A stretch of DNA of 64,000 bases from Elysia crispata. Lineage: Eukaryota > Mollusca > Gastropoda > Plakobranchidae. The notes under the pieces are model-generated. The model was given only the letters and a program-made list of their open reading frames with translations. It did not search any database and had not been told where the DNA came from. The stretch covers positions 140,001 through 204,000 of the forward strand of contig JAWDGP010003555.1 of NCBI GenBank assembly GCA_033675545.1. Reading direction: 5' to 3'. Positions 44,001-53,610 of this stretch are shown one piece after another; positions within the stretch are counted from its first letter, which is position 1; each line of letters begins with the position of its first letter. Both the position numbers and the translations under genes were made by a program.

Positions 44001-47000
44001 TGAATAATTAAAACTGGTAGTTAGAGGAGCTTGTATCAAGGTAACAGTTGTGGATGGTTATAGGTACAGCTTTGTTTTTTGTGTTGTTTTTTTACGGTTC
44101 AGGTCGGAGACAGAGTGGGAGTATGTCGCTACTCAGATGGTACAATGCATGTCACTCTCAATGGAGAGGACCTGGGAGAAGCTGCGAGTGGAATTCCCAA
44201 GGTAAGTCTAAAGTGATCATGAGTTCAAGTTTTCACATGTAGATAATCATGACAATATTTTTTCAGCAACTAGGAGTACTTAAAATGGCGTGTTTACGAA
44301 TGACTAGGATAGCTTATTGGAGGAGACATAACAATTTTAACAAAAGAGATATAAACCTTTGAATCAAAATCAAGTTTATGTTGTCTATATGAAGGTTTTT
44401 GTCCAGGTAACCCTTTTTCACCTTTTACTTCTAAATTTGTTTTTTTTTTTTTTTAGTATTTTTCTTAATTTGCTATGCAAGTCATCAACTCTTATTATTG
44501 TAATCACTTGAATATTGAATTTTGCAACTCGGGTTTTATAAAAACAAAATGAGGAGACCATCTGCTTGATGTTAAAAAAATCTTTGCTTCTCTTAAAGTT
44601 TACTTAAGGATGTTCACTAAACTATGATTCACAAGGAAGCTTGAATATTGTTTTCTCAGATACAGCCCACATGTAATTTAAATACTTTATTGAAGGCCTC
44701 AGCAATGAGTTACATGCCAAAAAATACTGAATTTTGCCAGATCTATCCTTACTGCCTTAAAATTTTTTTAAAAACTTTTCTTTGTCTAGAATGTTTTTGC
44801 TGTTATCGACCTGCATGGATCTGTGGAGGGTATAGTAATCACAAGTTCTCCAGGCCTTGAAAACTCCAGTATTATTTTGTCACCTGCCTATGAGTTAGAA
44901 CCCTTGTCACAGGTAAAAGAAATTTCCAGTAAATAATAAAAAAAAAATAACTTAAAATTAGAGCGCTTATTTTTTTCTTTCAACATCTGTTCATACGCAT
45001 TAAATGAGGTTTTTATTTTAAAATGAGAATGAGACTGATTAAGCACACTATTGCTTGTGGCAAAGTGAGTGGAGGTGTTATTTCATCTTTCATCCTCTGT
45101 GACTTTTCTTTCAGGATCGTGATCAAGACAGCGACACAGCTGCTCAGCTTTCTATGTGTTTCCATAGCAACCATGGCAAAAACATCCTGCTGAGGGAAGG
45201 AGGTAAGCAGGCAGAACGGTTGGCAAGCTACAATCAGGCGGTTGTGGTTGGGAGCAAACCACTTAAACGCAGAGAAACTTTCCAGGTAAAATCTGCTTTC
45301 CTTTCCATTTGTTGATTTTGTGACTGCATTTGCATTGCAGCTAGAGCAGTGGGTACATATTATTTGAGGACAGTGAGATGGGTTTTTCCTGTTCAGTGCC
45401 TAAATTGTACAAGCTGTCCTGTTTTACACATTATGTCAAAATAAATAAGTACAATATTCCATGGCTATTTTAATCTTTTATTCTTTAGGAGAGCAAAACA
45501 TGCTAAAGTTACTTATCTATTGATTACAAATTTTAATGCAGTTACATCATGAAGCTTTTAATTTCTCCTAATTGTGTGAGACAGTGGTCAATGCAAGGAT
45601 TGAGCGTACTCGAACTAAATTTCTGTGGTTACCCATGATTTTGAATCATTTCTCTCCATATTTTCATCTTTGAGCGAAAGTGACAGAATTTTGATATATG
45701 TTAGAGCTTTTGTACAAAGTTATTAAAAAAAAACAACTTGGTTTCCTACATTCTGCAAATTATTTTTCAACAGGTTCGTCTCGGCAGGCGAAATCCAGCC
45801 TGGAGCTCGTCTCTGGCAGTTGGAGTTGTTGGGTTTCCTGTTGACAAGTTCAGTTTTCCTGTTCAAGCCACAGCCATACGGAAACCATGTGTTGTCATAC
45901 ATGGAGAGTCAGTCTTTGTCTCTGGGTATAAGGTGTGTTCATATCTTTCTTTTAAAACAAAACTGATAAAAAAAAAAATCTCATTTATGTCAAGTTTTAT
46001 AAGAAATGGAGCTTTCAAGTTAATAAGAAAAATTCCTAAAAGTGTTGTTAGTTATGAAAAAAAGAATTTCCAAATTAATTCTCAAATGAAATGATTATTT
46101 TTGAAAGCATTTATTTGCTATGGAAATTTCCTATTAAAGCATTCTAGAAAATCATGATCTAATTTAAAGTTATCTGGAGCAAACTTCTAGACGGAGATTT
46201 AGATACCCTACTTAAGGTCTAGATCTAGAGTATATATTAGATTTTTTAGATCTAAAATCCTTATGAAGTTCAAATGCAAGAGATTCTGCAAAATTATTAC
46301 ATAAAAAATTTATGTAAAATCTTGCAATTCTAAACTCAGAGATCCTTTTGTAATATTTTCCCTCGACGAGGGTATCTGTGAGAGCTGTTAATTCCTACTC
46401 ATTTTTTTATGCAAATCCAAATTATGGCCAAGGGAAGAGAAGTTGAAAAATAAATAAGACTAGATCAGATCCTATCTGACAAGATTTCTTTCCAAGGTTT
46501 ACATTCATGTAGTTACATTTATGTCTCAGGGATTGTTCTCCAACAATTGGTAGCCTCCATGGCCTTTGAATAACATCTGGTTTTTTTTAGGGCAATAGTT
46601 CAAGAAAAAGTGTAGCTAAGTGTGTCAATGTGCCAGCTCCAGATCTATCGTGAAAAGAAAACAAGTTGCTGGCGACTTTCCTGATTTTTTCCTTGCCGTC
46701 AAAATAGTAAGAAAATAAATGTCCAAAATTCTAGTCATCTGCAATCATTATATGAAGCTGCCAACAAGTTTTGGCTTTGTCAACCAGGGTAACCATTCAC
46801 ATTTTATTTGTTGTCATGAGTTTCAAAAATGGAAATATTAAATATCGCTCAACAATGACTACTTGCAGGTGAAAGATCACTTTGGACCTAATTTGGATAC
46901 CTTGGGAGAGAACAGCCGTGTGGGGATTAGCGTAGATGAAGACTTGTGTCTCCACCTCATGGTGAATGGTATCGATTACGGTGTGGCTGCTCGAGACATC

Positions 47001-50000
47001 CCACTTCCTTGCTGGCCCGTTGTGGATGTCTATGGACAGTGCGAGCAGGTGTGTCATCTTTATGTCTGATCTTTTGCATACTTTTGCCGTAAGATGAAAA
47101 ATATCATTTTATTTTATAACTTTTTGACCGAGTTTCCTGTCCCTTAGTCCATGTCCATCCAGACTGCATTGAAGTGACACACCTATTGAACCTAACTTTG
47201 GGAAAATATTGTTATGCCTCTAATGCAGTTGACAGAGTTAATATCACACTTATTAAATATAACACATAAATGCACAGAGAAAAGATTACTTTTAAAAGAA
47301 GTTAAGTCACATAAATATGATTCAAAAATGTTTTTGAGTCCCATTCAGATTCTAACATTAAGATTAAGGTGCATTTAACTGCCAAGGTGGTGGTGCAAAT
47401 TTGGTCACATTTTGTCACAAAAAAATTATTTTTTAGATTTTTCTTTTCTCTCTTTTTTTTGGCTAAATTGTTATTAGTTGATAATTTTGTATTTATAATT
47501 AATGATAATCAAAGTGAAATTTGACCATTTGACCGTTTTTTTTTGTTTTTTTTTGTTATTCCTTTATTATTTTTGGCTTGACAAAGCAGGTTTGGTTTTC
47601 AAATGCATGAAGCTTGCCTAATTTTTTTTGGCCTTTTAATTATCAAGTAAAATTAGAAGTAAATGGAGAAACGCAGCTTGATTTTTTAGATGGCTGAGTA
47701 GTTCCATAGCTGCAACTAGCTTCAGCAAAAAGAACAAAAAGGTTGTGTGGGATGGGAGGGGGGGTGGAAGGAAATAGTGCAACAGTAGCCTAATTGCTGA
47801 GGCAACAAAGTATACTGTAGCCTGCTGAGCCACTTGATAAAGGAATGATGGTTGAAAGGGATGAACACATCAGGTTTCCAGATATTAAGATGAAGATGCG
47901 GGGTAACCCACATAATACTTTTAGCAGGAACTGGATTGGTTATGATTGCAAAGATAAACTGCAGTCTAGTGGGTTGGATACCAACAGTTTTTTCACCTTT
48001 CAGCTCATAATAATCTAGGCTTGTTTCTTGCCTGAGGCATGTTGATAAAGCAGAATAGATTGGGAACGTATCTTGAAATAGAAGAAAATTTTTAGTAATG
48101 ATATTGAAGAATGAATTTATGAATTCAGAAACATTTTGATAAAGCGGTTGTTGATGGAAGTTGATAATATGGTATATTCCAGATTGTGTTCAAATATTTC
48201 TCCCTTTTTACTCCTTGCTTTTCTAAGTCTTTTTTTATTTTATGAAGTGATTTATCTGCAACATGTCATGGGCAATGGCTTATGGTTAACCAATGTTTAA
48301 TCAAGTCCTTTTCATATTTACTTCATTGTTTTACTTTCAGGTGACCATTCTACCTGAAGATTACGAGAGCCTGGCTGCCACTGGCATCAAAGAAGAATGT
48401 GAGAAAGCTGATCTTGAGAACAGTGAGTGATCAAGTTACCTTGCTTTAGACTTGAATCTTGAATGATATATTTCTATCATTTTCAACAGTTATAACGTTG
48501 AAAAAAGCAAACTTGAAGAGACCAAACAAAATTATTTCAAGAACAGCAATATGCATTCTTGCTTCATATCTATTTTATAGGGATAGACTCTGTACAATCT
48601 GTTCAATTTTTTCCAAATGTACCATATGGCTGAGGAAACAAAAAGGCAAATAGATTGCTCAGTCAAAAGTGGGTCATAGACTATAATTAAAGAAAAGAGT
48701 TTGTTGCTTCTCAAAAGACAATTGGTAAGAAGAGGAGAAAGTTTTTCAATTCAGTCATGAATTTTTCCTTTTGTTGCACTGTAAATAACTCATTTACCTC
48801 AAGGTTTTTGACAATAAGATCAGCATTTTAAATTACAAAATGAAGGTTGATTCTTTTATTTTGGAAGTCAAGTTTTTTTATACTTCAAATTAAGTTATCC
48901 TCCTCCCCCACTGACAAAATACATGCACAAACACACTTGTGCTTACACAAAAGTTGCTGCAGAAACTTCAAAGCTAACTCCATCTGAAGCCCTTTCATTT
49001 AGGAGAATTCCAGCTGTTTATTGTGAAAACATGACTTAAATTTTTTTGTGTGTTGAGACTTGATATTATAATCATTTTTTTTATCTCATTTTAAAACTTA
49101 AAAAAAAAAAAGATCATTTTTTGGGTAAAATAATAAAACTTCTGAAAAATGCACAAATAAAAATTCTTGGTAAAATTTCTATCAAAGACTTCTGAAGCTG
49201 CATACAGTCTTTAATCATAGCATTTGTACCTCAGCAACAATGCAAGTTTTTTTTTTTTAACTCAGATTTCTCTACTGATCAAGTGAGATATCAATGGTGA
49301 AGATTGATTTTCGAAGGAAATATGTGTTGTGTTCAGATTAAATCTATTGTTTATGCAATAAGAGATGTTAGTTTTACATTTAAAGAGGAATTCACTTTAG
49401 TTCAATGTTGTAGTTAACTTTTGAGTAAAGTTAAGAAAGCTCAGAATCATAAATCTTCCTTTTTATTTCTTATGTACCAGAAGGGAAAGAGAAATCCAGC
49501 ACGGGCATTGATAGCAGTGTCTCCGTCCGCAATTGTGAATACTTAAATATCTGTAACAGGCTCAAGTCATCATTAAGCTTACCAGGTAAATCTAACCATT
49601 TCTCTTCATTATTTGGTTAGTCCATTCTCAGGCAGTATTTTCTAATTTAATTTTTTGTGTTTAAAAACTGAGTTTAATTCCTGCTGTATTGGATCACACT
49701 TTCTTTTATTTCTTTGTTGAATCGTATTGATTCCTGGCTATAGGTTGGAGAAGGCTTAGCTCTACAACAAAAAATAAATTTCTAGATTGATTTCCTCCTT
49801 CATGTATATAGCCTTTATTCTTTTTTTTTATTTACTTCTTTGTAAGACTATAGGATTTGTAATGTATCATATTATACCTATCGGGACTTCTAATTTTCAT
49901 CAGTATTTGGTAGGGATGAGATGACATTTGCTGAATTTTTTATGCGATTAAATGTACAAGAAATGTGAGAAAAGCGTGATTTTCAGATCTGTGACAAAAC

Positions 50001-52730
50001 CTCTGAACAAGAATCCTTGTTGTTCTATTTTAATAATATTATCTAAGATAAATGATGACCTGAAGCTAACAGTGTGGCGTGTCTCTTACAAAGTTATTTT
50101 GCTCTTATACATTTTTGTCATATCAGTAAAGCTGCCTGTTGTTAAAAACTCTTTTGAAAATGTTAAAATGTTGAAGGAAAAAATAAGAATAAATGCTCTT
50201 GGCAATTTGGCCCCTGAAGAACATTAATATTAGGTGCTTCTACTTTGAGATGTGCCTATATGACTGTTAGCCCTGCTCCTTTCTACTTGCTTCAGCTGAT
50301 TTGGATCAATGAAACGGCCTAGAAGAATATTTCTGACTCTGTAACACATAAATATAAGTGAATGTGCTGCTTCATTTTTGGCCATACTAAATGATTATTT
50401 TATGCTATATGCATATATACATACTATACTAAAGGAATTCCATGCAATCATAATTTGTGAAACCTTGCTTGTGCCAGACGGCTACTTTGAGGGTCAAAGT
50501 GTCTGCTTTTGCTCAGCGTGCCATAAAGTTAGAGGTGATGATATTCATCTAAGGCGAGGAGATCCACCAAAAGATTATGTCTTACCATTTGGTTGGTGTC
50601 GCTATGTTCTCAGGTGAGTCTTCTCCACTGGCAAACAACTTTTCTCATGTTCTTAATCTCATCATAGGCAACATGCTGCCTTTGTTTTCTAAACACTTTT
50701 TATTAAGTTCCCACCTTACCCCTCTTCCCTAAAAAAACAGGAAAGAAAAATGCATATCCATCATGGCCTTACCTGTTCAACCAGGCTGCCCAACATTAAA
50801 CACCCATCTCCTTAATCTTATTCTAGATCTATATCAAATACTCAAGAGACTAAGGGAATGGAAGAGCATGTTTTGCTTGTGGCCAACATGCAAAATTTCC
50901 TTCTAAATCAAGATATGCTGAAAATGTTCAGATTGTCAAGCAAACACGTTTGTTAATTGTTATGTTGGGACACTAGACAAGTGGCAGTGTTGGGAAATAA
51001 TGCCATTCATAGAAAACTGTCACAGCAGGTGAATGGCATGGAAATGTGGTCAGGACAGCAGGTTCGATTCTAGCCCACTTCTGTATCTTGTTTTTATATA
51101 TTAAATTTTGTGCTCAAATTCCACCAGGGATAGAAATGACATAGAACTTTGTTATGAAAATGTATTCAGATATCAGTTGCAAATGTTTGTTGATCTGGAA
51201 AACTGAGTCATACAGCAAGTTCAAAATCTGTTCAAAGATATAAAGATGCTTCCTACAAACAGTTAATCTCAGGAAAAGAAAGAGGTGAAAAATTTTTTTT
51301 AATCCTGTCATGATTTAAAGGTTCTGCAAAGAATCTCTTTCATTTGAAATTTTAAGTTTTTCTCTTTACTGCTTTCCTGTCAGAGCCCCTAATAAAGCCC
51401 ACAGTCTGAATGTCGCTGAGAAGTGGCACTTGGCCTACTATGGAGTAAATATGGCGGACACAAGGAGAATACTGGACACTTTTGATCTTTTACCCTCTGG
51501 TACTGACCTCTGAAATCATTGCTAAGATAAGAATTTATCTTACTGTTTTTGAATAATTAGCTTTGAGTGCTTGTAAATGAGGTGTTGGGGGAAACATTCA
51601 TACATGAAGCAGTATAAAAATATATGTAAATATACTTATATATTTACACACCAACTGACAATAAATAAAACTATGGTAATTGATTGAAGACAACTTTTTG
51701 CTTGATGGTTGCTTTAATTATTTTTAATTAAGGAGCTGAGTATGATGTGATGTCATAGCATATCATGTTTCACTCATGTCATCTTCCAATGTTCTGATAT
51801 TTCCACAGATGAGGGTGGCTCTTCGAGCAGTATTCTTCTACCATGTCCTCAGCCCTACACAGAAAAGTCACGACCTGAAAGCCTCGGTGGCAAGCAGATC
51901 TTCCTGTCTCCAACCATCAGGCAGGCAGGGGGTACTCAATTTTCCCCTAAACACAGGTTGGTGGACGTTCGTACTGGACCATCTAGGCTGGTCAGTTATA
52001 ACCAGTTTAATGGCTTTTTTAAAGGTTTAGTGAAGGTCATTTGTTCTTTAGGTAATTTTGTTGTTCTGCCATGCAAAATGCTAAACTTTATGATGAATGA
52101 TTGAAGAGAGTGATCTATCTTATCTAATTTGAGACCTGAAAAAAAAAAGAAACAATAACAAAGCTTTAGATACAGGTCTTTCTTTCCTTTGGTCAAGGTC
52201 TGTCTTTATCCCAAGTATCAAATTATTGCAGTTGAAACGCTGGAAACCAAAAGTACATCCATCCTCAAATCATGCTCTTTTATTTGCATTTTTTTGTGCT
52301 CATTATGATAGTATTTGTCTTCTCATTGCTACAGATTTTTCGACCCCAAAACGAAGAAAATGCATGATACCCGAGCAGCATTTCAAGTTTGGGTAAAACC
52401 AGGCTCTTACAAGGTTTGTCGTCTTATCTAGTGGCTGCAGTCAATAGAAAAATAATTTCACAAATATTAAATTTTGCTCAGTTGCTCAGTCAATGCCAAA
52501 AGCTTGCGTTACTAATGCCAAGGGAAATGAAAGAAACCATTTTTTACCCTGGTCTGCAAAATTATTTTTCATTTTCTATAATTATGCATGTAGCAATATT
52601 GCAAAGACCATTGCAAGTGTGAAATCTTATTACAAGATAGCATTATTATCATTGTAATATTGTAATGAAAGATTTTGTTGCAACTGCTGCTGCTATTGTT
52701 TTTAGTATTAAGAAGATTATCCTTATTGTG

Positions 52731-52791
<61 letters not shown>

Positions 52792-52981
52792 CAACTACAA
52801 CTTCAATAATTGTTCTCACCATTAATTTTTTTGGTGTGTGTTTGCATCTTTCCAGGTATCTCCTCAGACTGGCCCTGACAAAGCTCAAGTGGATCCCTTC
52901 TTTAAAAATTCTGAGATTGACTGGGTCACCAAGGAGCGAGGGTCGACCATGCTGCATGCTCTTCTGCTTAGAGTGGATTAG
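26537..52981 (+). CDS. NEURL4: Neuralized-like protein 4 (whole gene, 29 coding exons)
   Basis: Exons: 26537-26716, 27561-27752, 28910-29090, 29626-29921, 30187-30310, 30822-30910, 32080-32220, 35274-35496, 36124-36214, 36839-37106, 37946-38108, 38602-38844, 39293-39371, 39745-39914, 40478-40642, 41271-41410, 43371-43583, 44103-44201, 44790-44912, 45115-45285, 45774-45932, 46869-47048, 48341-48422, 49481-49585, 50478-50613, 51384-51499, 51809-51956, 52335-52413, 52856-52981. All introns are GT-AG, phases join without a break, and the sum is 4,482 nt (1,493 residues; the human protein is about 1,560). Six NHR domains at about 8-170, 237-405, 484-645, 669-830, 871-1040 and 1071-1232, then a C-terminal domain to 1493. 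No RING finger is seen. In animals NEURL4 is an adaptor that binds HERC2 and the centriolar protein CP110 and is linked to ubiquitination and Notch signalling; that role is inferred from orthology. The gene looks intact. Confidence 0.95.
26882..26954. repeat. (CT)n microsatellite
   Basis: About 36 CT units inside NEURL4 intron 1. Confidence 0.97.
27337..27410. repeat. CT-rich simple repeat with (CACT)n
   Basis: Irregular CTCTC sequence ending in about five CACT/ACTC units. It lies in intron 1, about 150 bp before exon 2. Confidence 0.9.
27753..28909 (+). other. NEURL4 intron 2
   Basis: AT-rich; no coding content or recognisable repeat seen. The 67-codon frame at 28092-28295 has no known domain. 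Confidence 0.8.
29091..29625 (+). other. NEURL4 intron 3
   Basis: AT-rich, GTAAGT donor, CTGGCAG acceptor. Nothing else seen. Confidence 0.85.
29626..32220 (+). CDS. NEURL4: NEURL4 exons 4-7: linker and NHR2
   Basis: Exon 4 begins with an acidic, Ala-rich linker ([15 protein letters not shown] ... [11 protein letters not shown]), then NHR2 from [13 protein letters not shown]. Exon 5 gives [19 protein letters not shown], exon 6 [20 protein letters not shown], and exon 7 [20 protein letters not shown] and [10 protein letters not shown]. Exon 5 ends at a consensus GTAAGT (30311), giving [10 protein letters not shown] before TIMMSG. That is a few residues longer than other repeats at this spot. 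A weak in-phase alternative donor (30302) would remove three of them. Confidence 0.94.
30311..32079 (+). other. NEURL4 introns 5 and 6
   Basis: Intron 5 is 30311-30821 and intron 6 is 30911-32079; exon 6 (89 bp) lies between them. Both introns are AT-rich with no recognisable coding content or repeat. Confidence 0.8.
32221..35273 (+). other. NEURL4 intron 7
   Basis: The longest intron. It contains a hAT-like transposase fragment (32850-33208, same strand). The rest (33210-35273) is AT-rich with no gene or clear repeat. Confidence 0.85.
32850..33208 (+). pseudogene. hAT-type transposase C-terminal fragment inside NEURL4 intron 7
   Basis: Three frames must be joined to read it. First [19 protein letters not shown] followed by [14 protein letters not shown], then [10 protein letters not shown], then [19 protein letters not shown] and [12 protein letters not shown], ending in a stop at 33206-33208. 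The block xSNxxAExVFSxVRKxxxxxRSSxSxxTLxxLLxxK is the C-terminal dimerisation region of hAT-superfamily transposases and their relatives. The frameshifts show it is dead. It is unlike the C-terminus of the BED/hAT gene at 4-7 kb and comes from another family. Confidence 0.6.
35274..35496 (+). CDS. NEURL4: NEURL4 exon 8: linker between NHR2 and NHR3
   Basis: Starts [17 protein letters not shown], the last strand of NHR2, then a low-complexity linker rich in Gly, Ala and Pro, and ends with [18 protein letters not shown]. Phase 0 in, phase 1 out. Donor GTGAGA at 35497. Confidence 0.92.
35497..36123 (+). other. NEURL4 intron 8
   Basis: AT-rich; nothing seen besides splice sites. Confidence 0.8.
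36124..38108 (+). CDS. NEURL4: NEURL4 exons 9-11: NHR3
   Basis: Exon 9 gives [15 protein letters not shown] and [10 protein letters not shown], ending in phase 2; the split codon encodes Asn ([11 protein letters not shown]). Exon 10 carries the middle of the repeat in one piece ([30 protein letters not shown]), with no intron at the WSG position used in NHR1, 2, 5 and 6. Exon 11 gives [20 protein letters not shown] and [16 protein letters not shown]. Confidence 0.95.
36215..36838 (+). other. NEURL4 intron 9
   Basis: AT-rich with A-rich runs near 36581-36598 and 36720-36790. No coding content. Confidence 0.8.
37107..37945 (+). other. NEURL4 intron 10
   Basis: AT-rich; no repeat or coding content recognised. 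Acceptor CATCAG at 37940-37945. Confidence 0.8.
38109..38601 (+). other. NEURL4 intron 11
   Basis: AT-rich with A-runs; ends in a long T tract before the CCAG acceptor. Confidence 0.8.
38602..40642 (+). CDS. NEURL4: NEURL4 exons 12-15: NHR4
   Basis: Exon 12 gives a Ser/Asp/Pro linker ([18 protein letters not shown]), then [17 protein letters not shown] and [13 protein letters not shown] through RWSGSLEAG. Exon 13 (79 bp) gives [18 protein letters not shown] and TWML. Exon 14 gives [12 protein letters not shown] and [20 protein letters not shown]. Exon 15 gives [15 protein letters not shown] and a Ser/His-rich tail. Phases are 1, 2, 1, 1, unlike the phase-0 pattern of NHR2 and NHR5, so this repeat has its own intron layout. 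Confidence 0.94.
38845..40477 (+). other. NEURL4 introns 12-14
   Basis: Intron 12 is 38845-39292, intron 13 is 39372-39744 and intron 14 is 39915-40477; exons 13 and 14 lie between them. Intron 13 holds a tRNA-derived SINE on the minus strand. The other two are AT-rich without recognisable elements. Confidence 0.8.
39455..39545 (-). mobile_element. tRNA-derived SINE head in NEURL4 intron 13
   Basis: On the minus strand the order is an A-box-like TTCAATCAGTAGGGC (complement of about 39507-39521), an anticodon-arm-like stretch, then B-box GGTTAGATCCC (complement of 39469-39479; consensus GGTTCGANNCC, one mismatch). The T-arm helix CAAGG/CCTGG is nearly intact. Spacing matches a tRNA, but the acceptor and D arms do not fold cleanly, so it is a tRNA-derived SINE rather than a tRNA gene. 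The 3' limit of the SINE body could not be set. Confidence 0.5.
40643..41270 (+). other. NEURL4 intron 15
   Basis: AT-rich; no recognisable element. Acceptor TTGAATAG at 41263-41270 has a short pyrimidine tract. Confidence 0.8.
41271..44912 (+). CDS. NEURL4: NEURL4 exons 16-19: NHR5
   Basis: Exon 16 gives [20 protein letters not shown] and [20 protein letters not shown]. Exon 17 gives [20 protein letters not shown] and [10 protein letters not shown]. Exon 18 (99 bp) gives [20 protein letters not shown] and ASGIPK. Exon 19 gives [18 protein letters not shown]. All internal boundaries are phase 0. This repeat is the most diverged: DLYG is DLHG, and the DQG loop is EDLG. It lacks the usual aromatic pair before NG (HVTLNG instead of HFFVNG). 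Confidence 0.92.
42294..42372. repeat. Near-perfect inverted repeat 1 (36-bp arms)
   Basis: Left arm 42294-42329 and right arm 42337-42372 are reverse complements with one mismatch, separated by 7 nt. The RNA of either strand would fold into a long hairpin. Confidence 0.95.
42376..42473. repeat. Near-perfect inverted repeat 2 (25-bp arms)
   Basis: Left arm 42376-42400 and right arm 42449-42473 are reverse complements with one mismatch around a 48-nt loop. It begins 3 bp after inverted repeat 1. Confidence 0.95.
43584..44789 (+). other. NEURL4 introns 17 and 18
   Basis: Intron 17 is 43584-44102 and intron 18 is 44202-44789; exon 18 lies between them. Both are AT-rich with no recognisable element. 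Confidence 0.8.
45115..47048 (+). CDS. NEURL4: NEURL4 exons 20-22: NHR6
   Basis: Exon 20 gives [19 protein letters not shown] and [20 protein letters not shown]. Exon 21 gives [20 protein letters not shown] and [16 protein letters not shown]. Exon 22 gives [32 protein letters not shown] and [12 protein letters not shown]. All boundaries are phase 0. The WSGS core is WSSS here, and the last repeat strand (VTIL) is supplied by exon 23. Confidence 0.94.
45286..46868 (+). other. NEURL4 introns 20 and 21
   Basis: Intron 20 is 45286-45773 and intron 21 is 45933-46868; exon 21 lies between them. AGATCTAGA-type sequence occurs at 46190-46255. No coding content. Confidence 0.8.
47049..48340 (+). other. 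NEURL4 intron 22
   Basis: AT-rich, with T-runs; no coding content or recognisable element. Confidence 0.8.
48341..52981 (+). CDS. NEURL4: NEURL4 exons 23-29: C-terminal domain and stop
   Basis: Exon 23 gives [19 protein letters not shown]. Exon 24 gives [14 protein letters not shown]. Exon 25 gives [20 protein letters not shown] and [11 protein letters not shown]. Exon 26 gives [20 protein letters not shown], exon 27 a Ser/Pro-rich stretch ending [17 protein letters not shown], exon 28 [20 protein letters not shown], and exon 29 [16 protein letters not shown] ... LHALLLRVD-stop. This is the conserved NEURL4-specific C-terminal domain. Cys1276, 1282, 1302, 1304 and 1307 with His1308 are spaced as a possible metal site (inference). 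Stop TAG is at 52979-52981. Confidence 0.95.
48423..51383 (+). other. NEURL4 introns 23-25
   Basis: Intron 23 is 48423-49480, intron 24 is 49586-50477 and intron 25 is 50614-51383; exons 24 and 25 lie between them. AT-rich. GGTTCGATTCT at 51061-51071 resembles a pol III B-box, but no matching A-box was found. The 91-codon frame in intron 24 (49952-50227) has no known domain. Confidence 0.8.
52414..52855 (+). other. NEURL4 intron 28 with (AAT)n
   Basis: Last intron. It carries an (AAT)n microsatellite at 52731-52788, about 65 bp before the acceptor. Confidence 0.9.
52731..52788. repeat. (AAT)n microsatellite
   Basis: About 19 AAT units inside the last NEURL4 intron. Confidence 0.97.
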
Positions 52982-53060
52982 AGAGTGGAGCAGGGATGGG
53001 TCAGGAAGGGGCGGGGGGAGGGGTTGGGAGTGGAATCGAGGTTGGAGAGGAGGGTAGAGG
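52982..53060 (+). other. G-rich start of the NEURL4 3' UTR (possible G-quadruplex)
   Basis: Immediately after the stop codon the sense strand is purine- and G-rich. Between 53008 and 53028 there are four G-tracts (4, 6, 4 and 3 G) separated by 1-2 nt, preceded by two GGG tracts. This meets the usual G-quadruplex pattern with very short loops. Confidence 0.6.
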
Positions 53061-53604
53061 ATACTAGGGTACAGCTATCCGCAATGTTAAGCAACTCAAT
53101 TACAGTGTCATTATTTTCACCATCATAATTGCCACATCCCACCTGGTGTCAGCTCTAGGGCAAGTTGGGAGCCAGCACTTGGGCTGTTTTCAACTTTTAC
53201 CTCTGTTTATTATAGATTTTAGGTACGGAAGAGAGAGTGGGAACAATAACTTTTAGTTGTTTTGTTGGAAGACAAGACTCTAGTATGATTCTTTTGTGAA
53301 AAAAAAAATACAATGAAAATAGCCATATTGGATAGGGTTCTTTGTGTTTTAAGACAAAATTTTGATATATTTTTGGTATCACTTCCTACTGGCACACACA
53401 CTGTGGCACTATTTCAAAGGAGTATTTTACTTGCCTTCCTAATGAGAGGCATATCATGCCATTAAGAGTCTATAGCCTGGGCAAAAGTTTAAACTCATTT
53501 ATGCTTGTGGAAAATGAGATTTCTGTTTCTCTTTTTTAACTCGCTGTGAATGATGTATAGATTAGTTTGGTTTTTGAGTGAGGATTGGAGACTGCAGTTC
53601 AGGG

Positions 53605-53610
53605 AATAAA
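53605..53610 (+). promoter_or_regulatory. Candidate poly(A) signal AATAAA for NEURL4
   Basis: First AATAAA after the stop codon (about 625 nt), followed by CT/T-rich sequence. It would give a compact 3' UTR. Not confirmed. Confidence 0.35.

Noticed and set aside
50985-51080. Possible pol III SINE (GGTTCGATTCT B-box)
   Set aside because: No A-box at proper spacing and no tRNA-like fold could be found.
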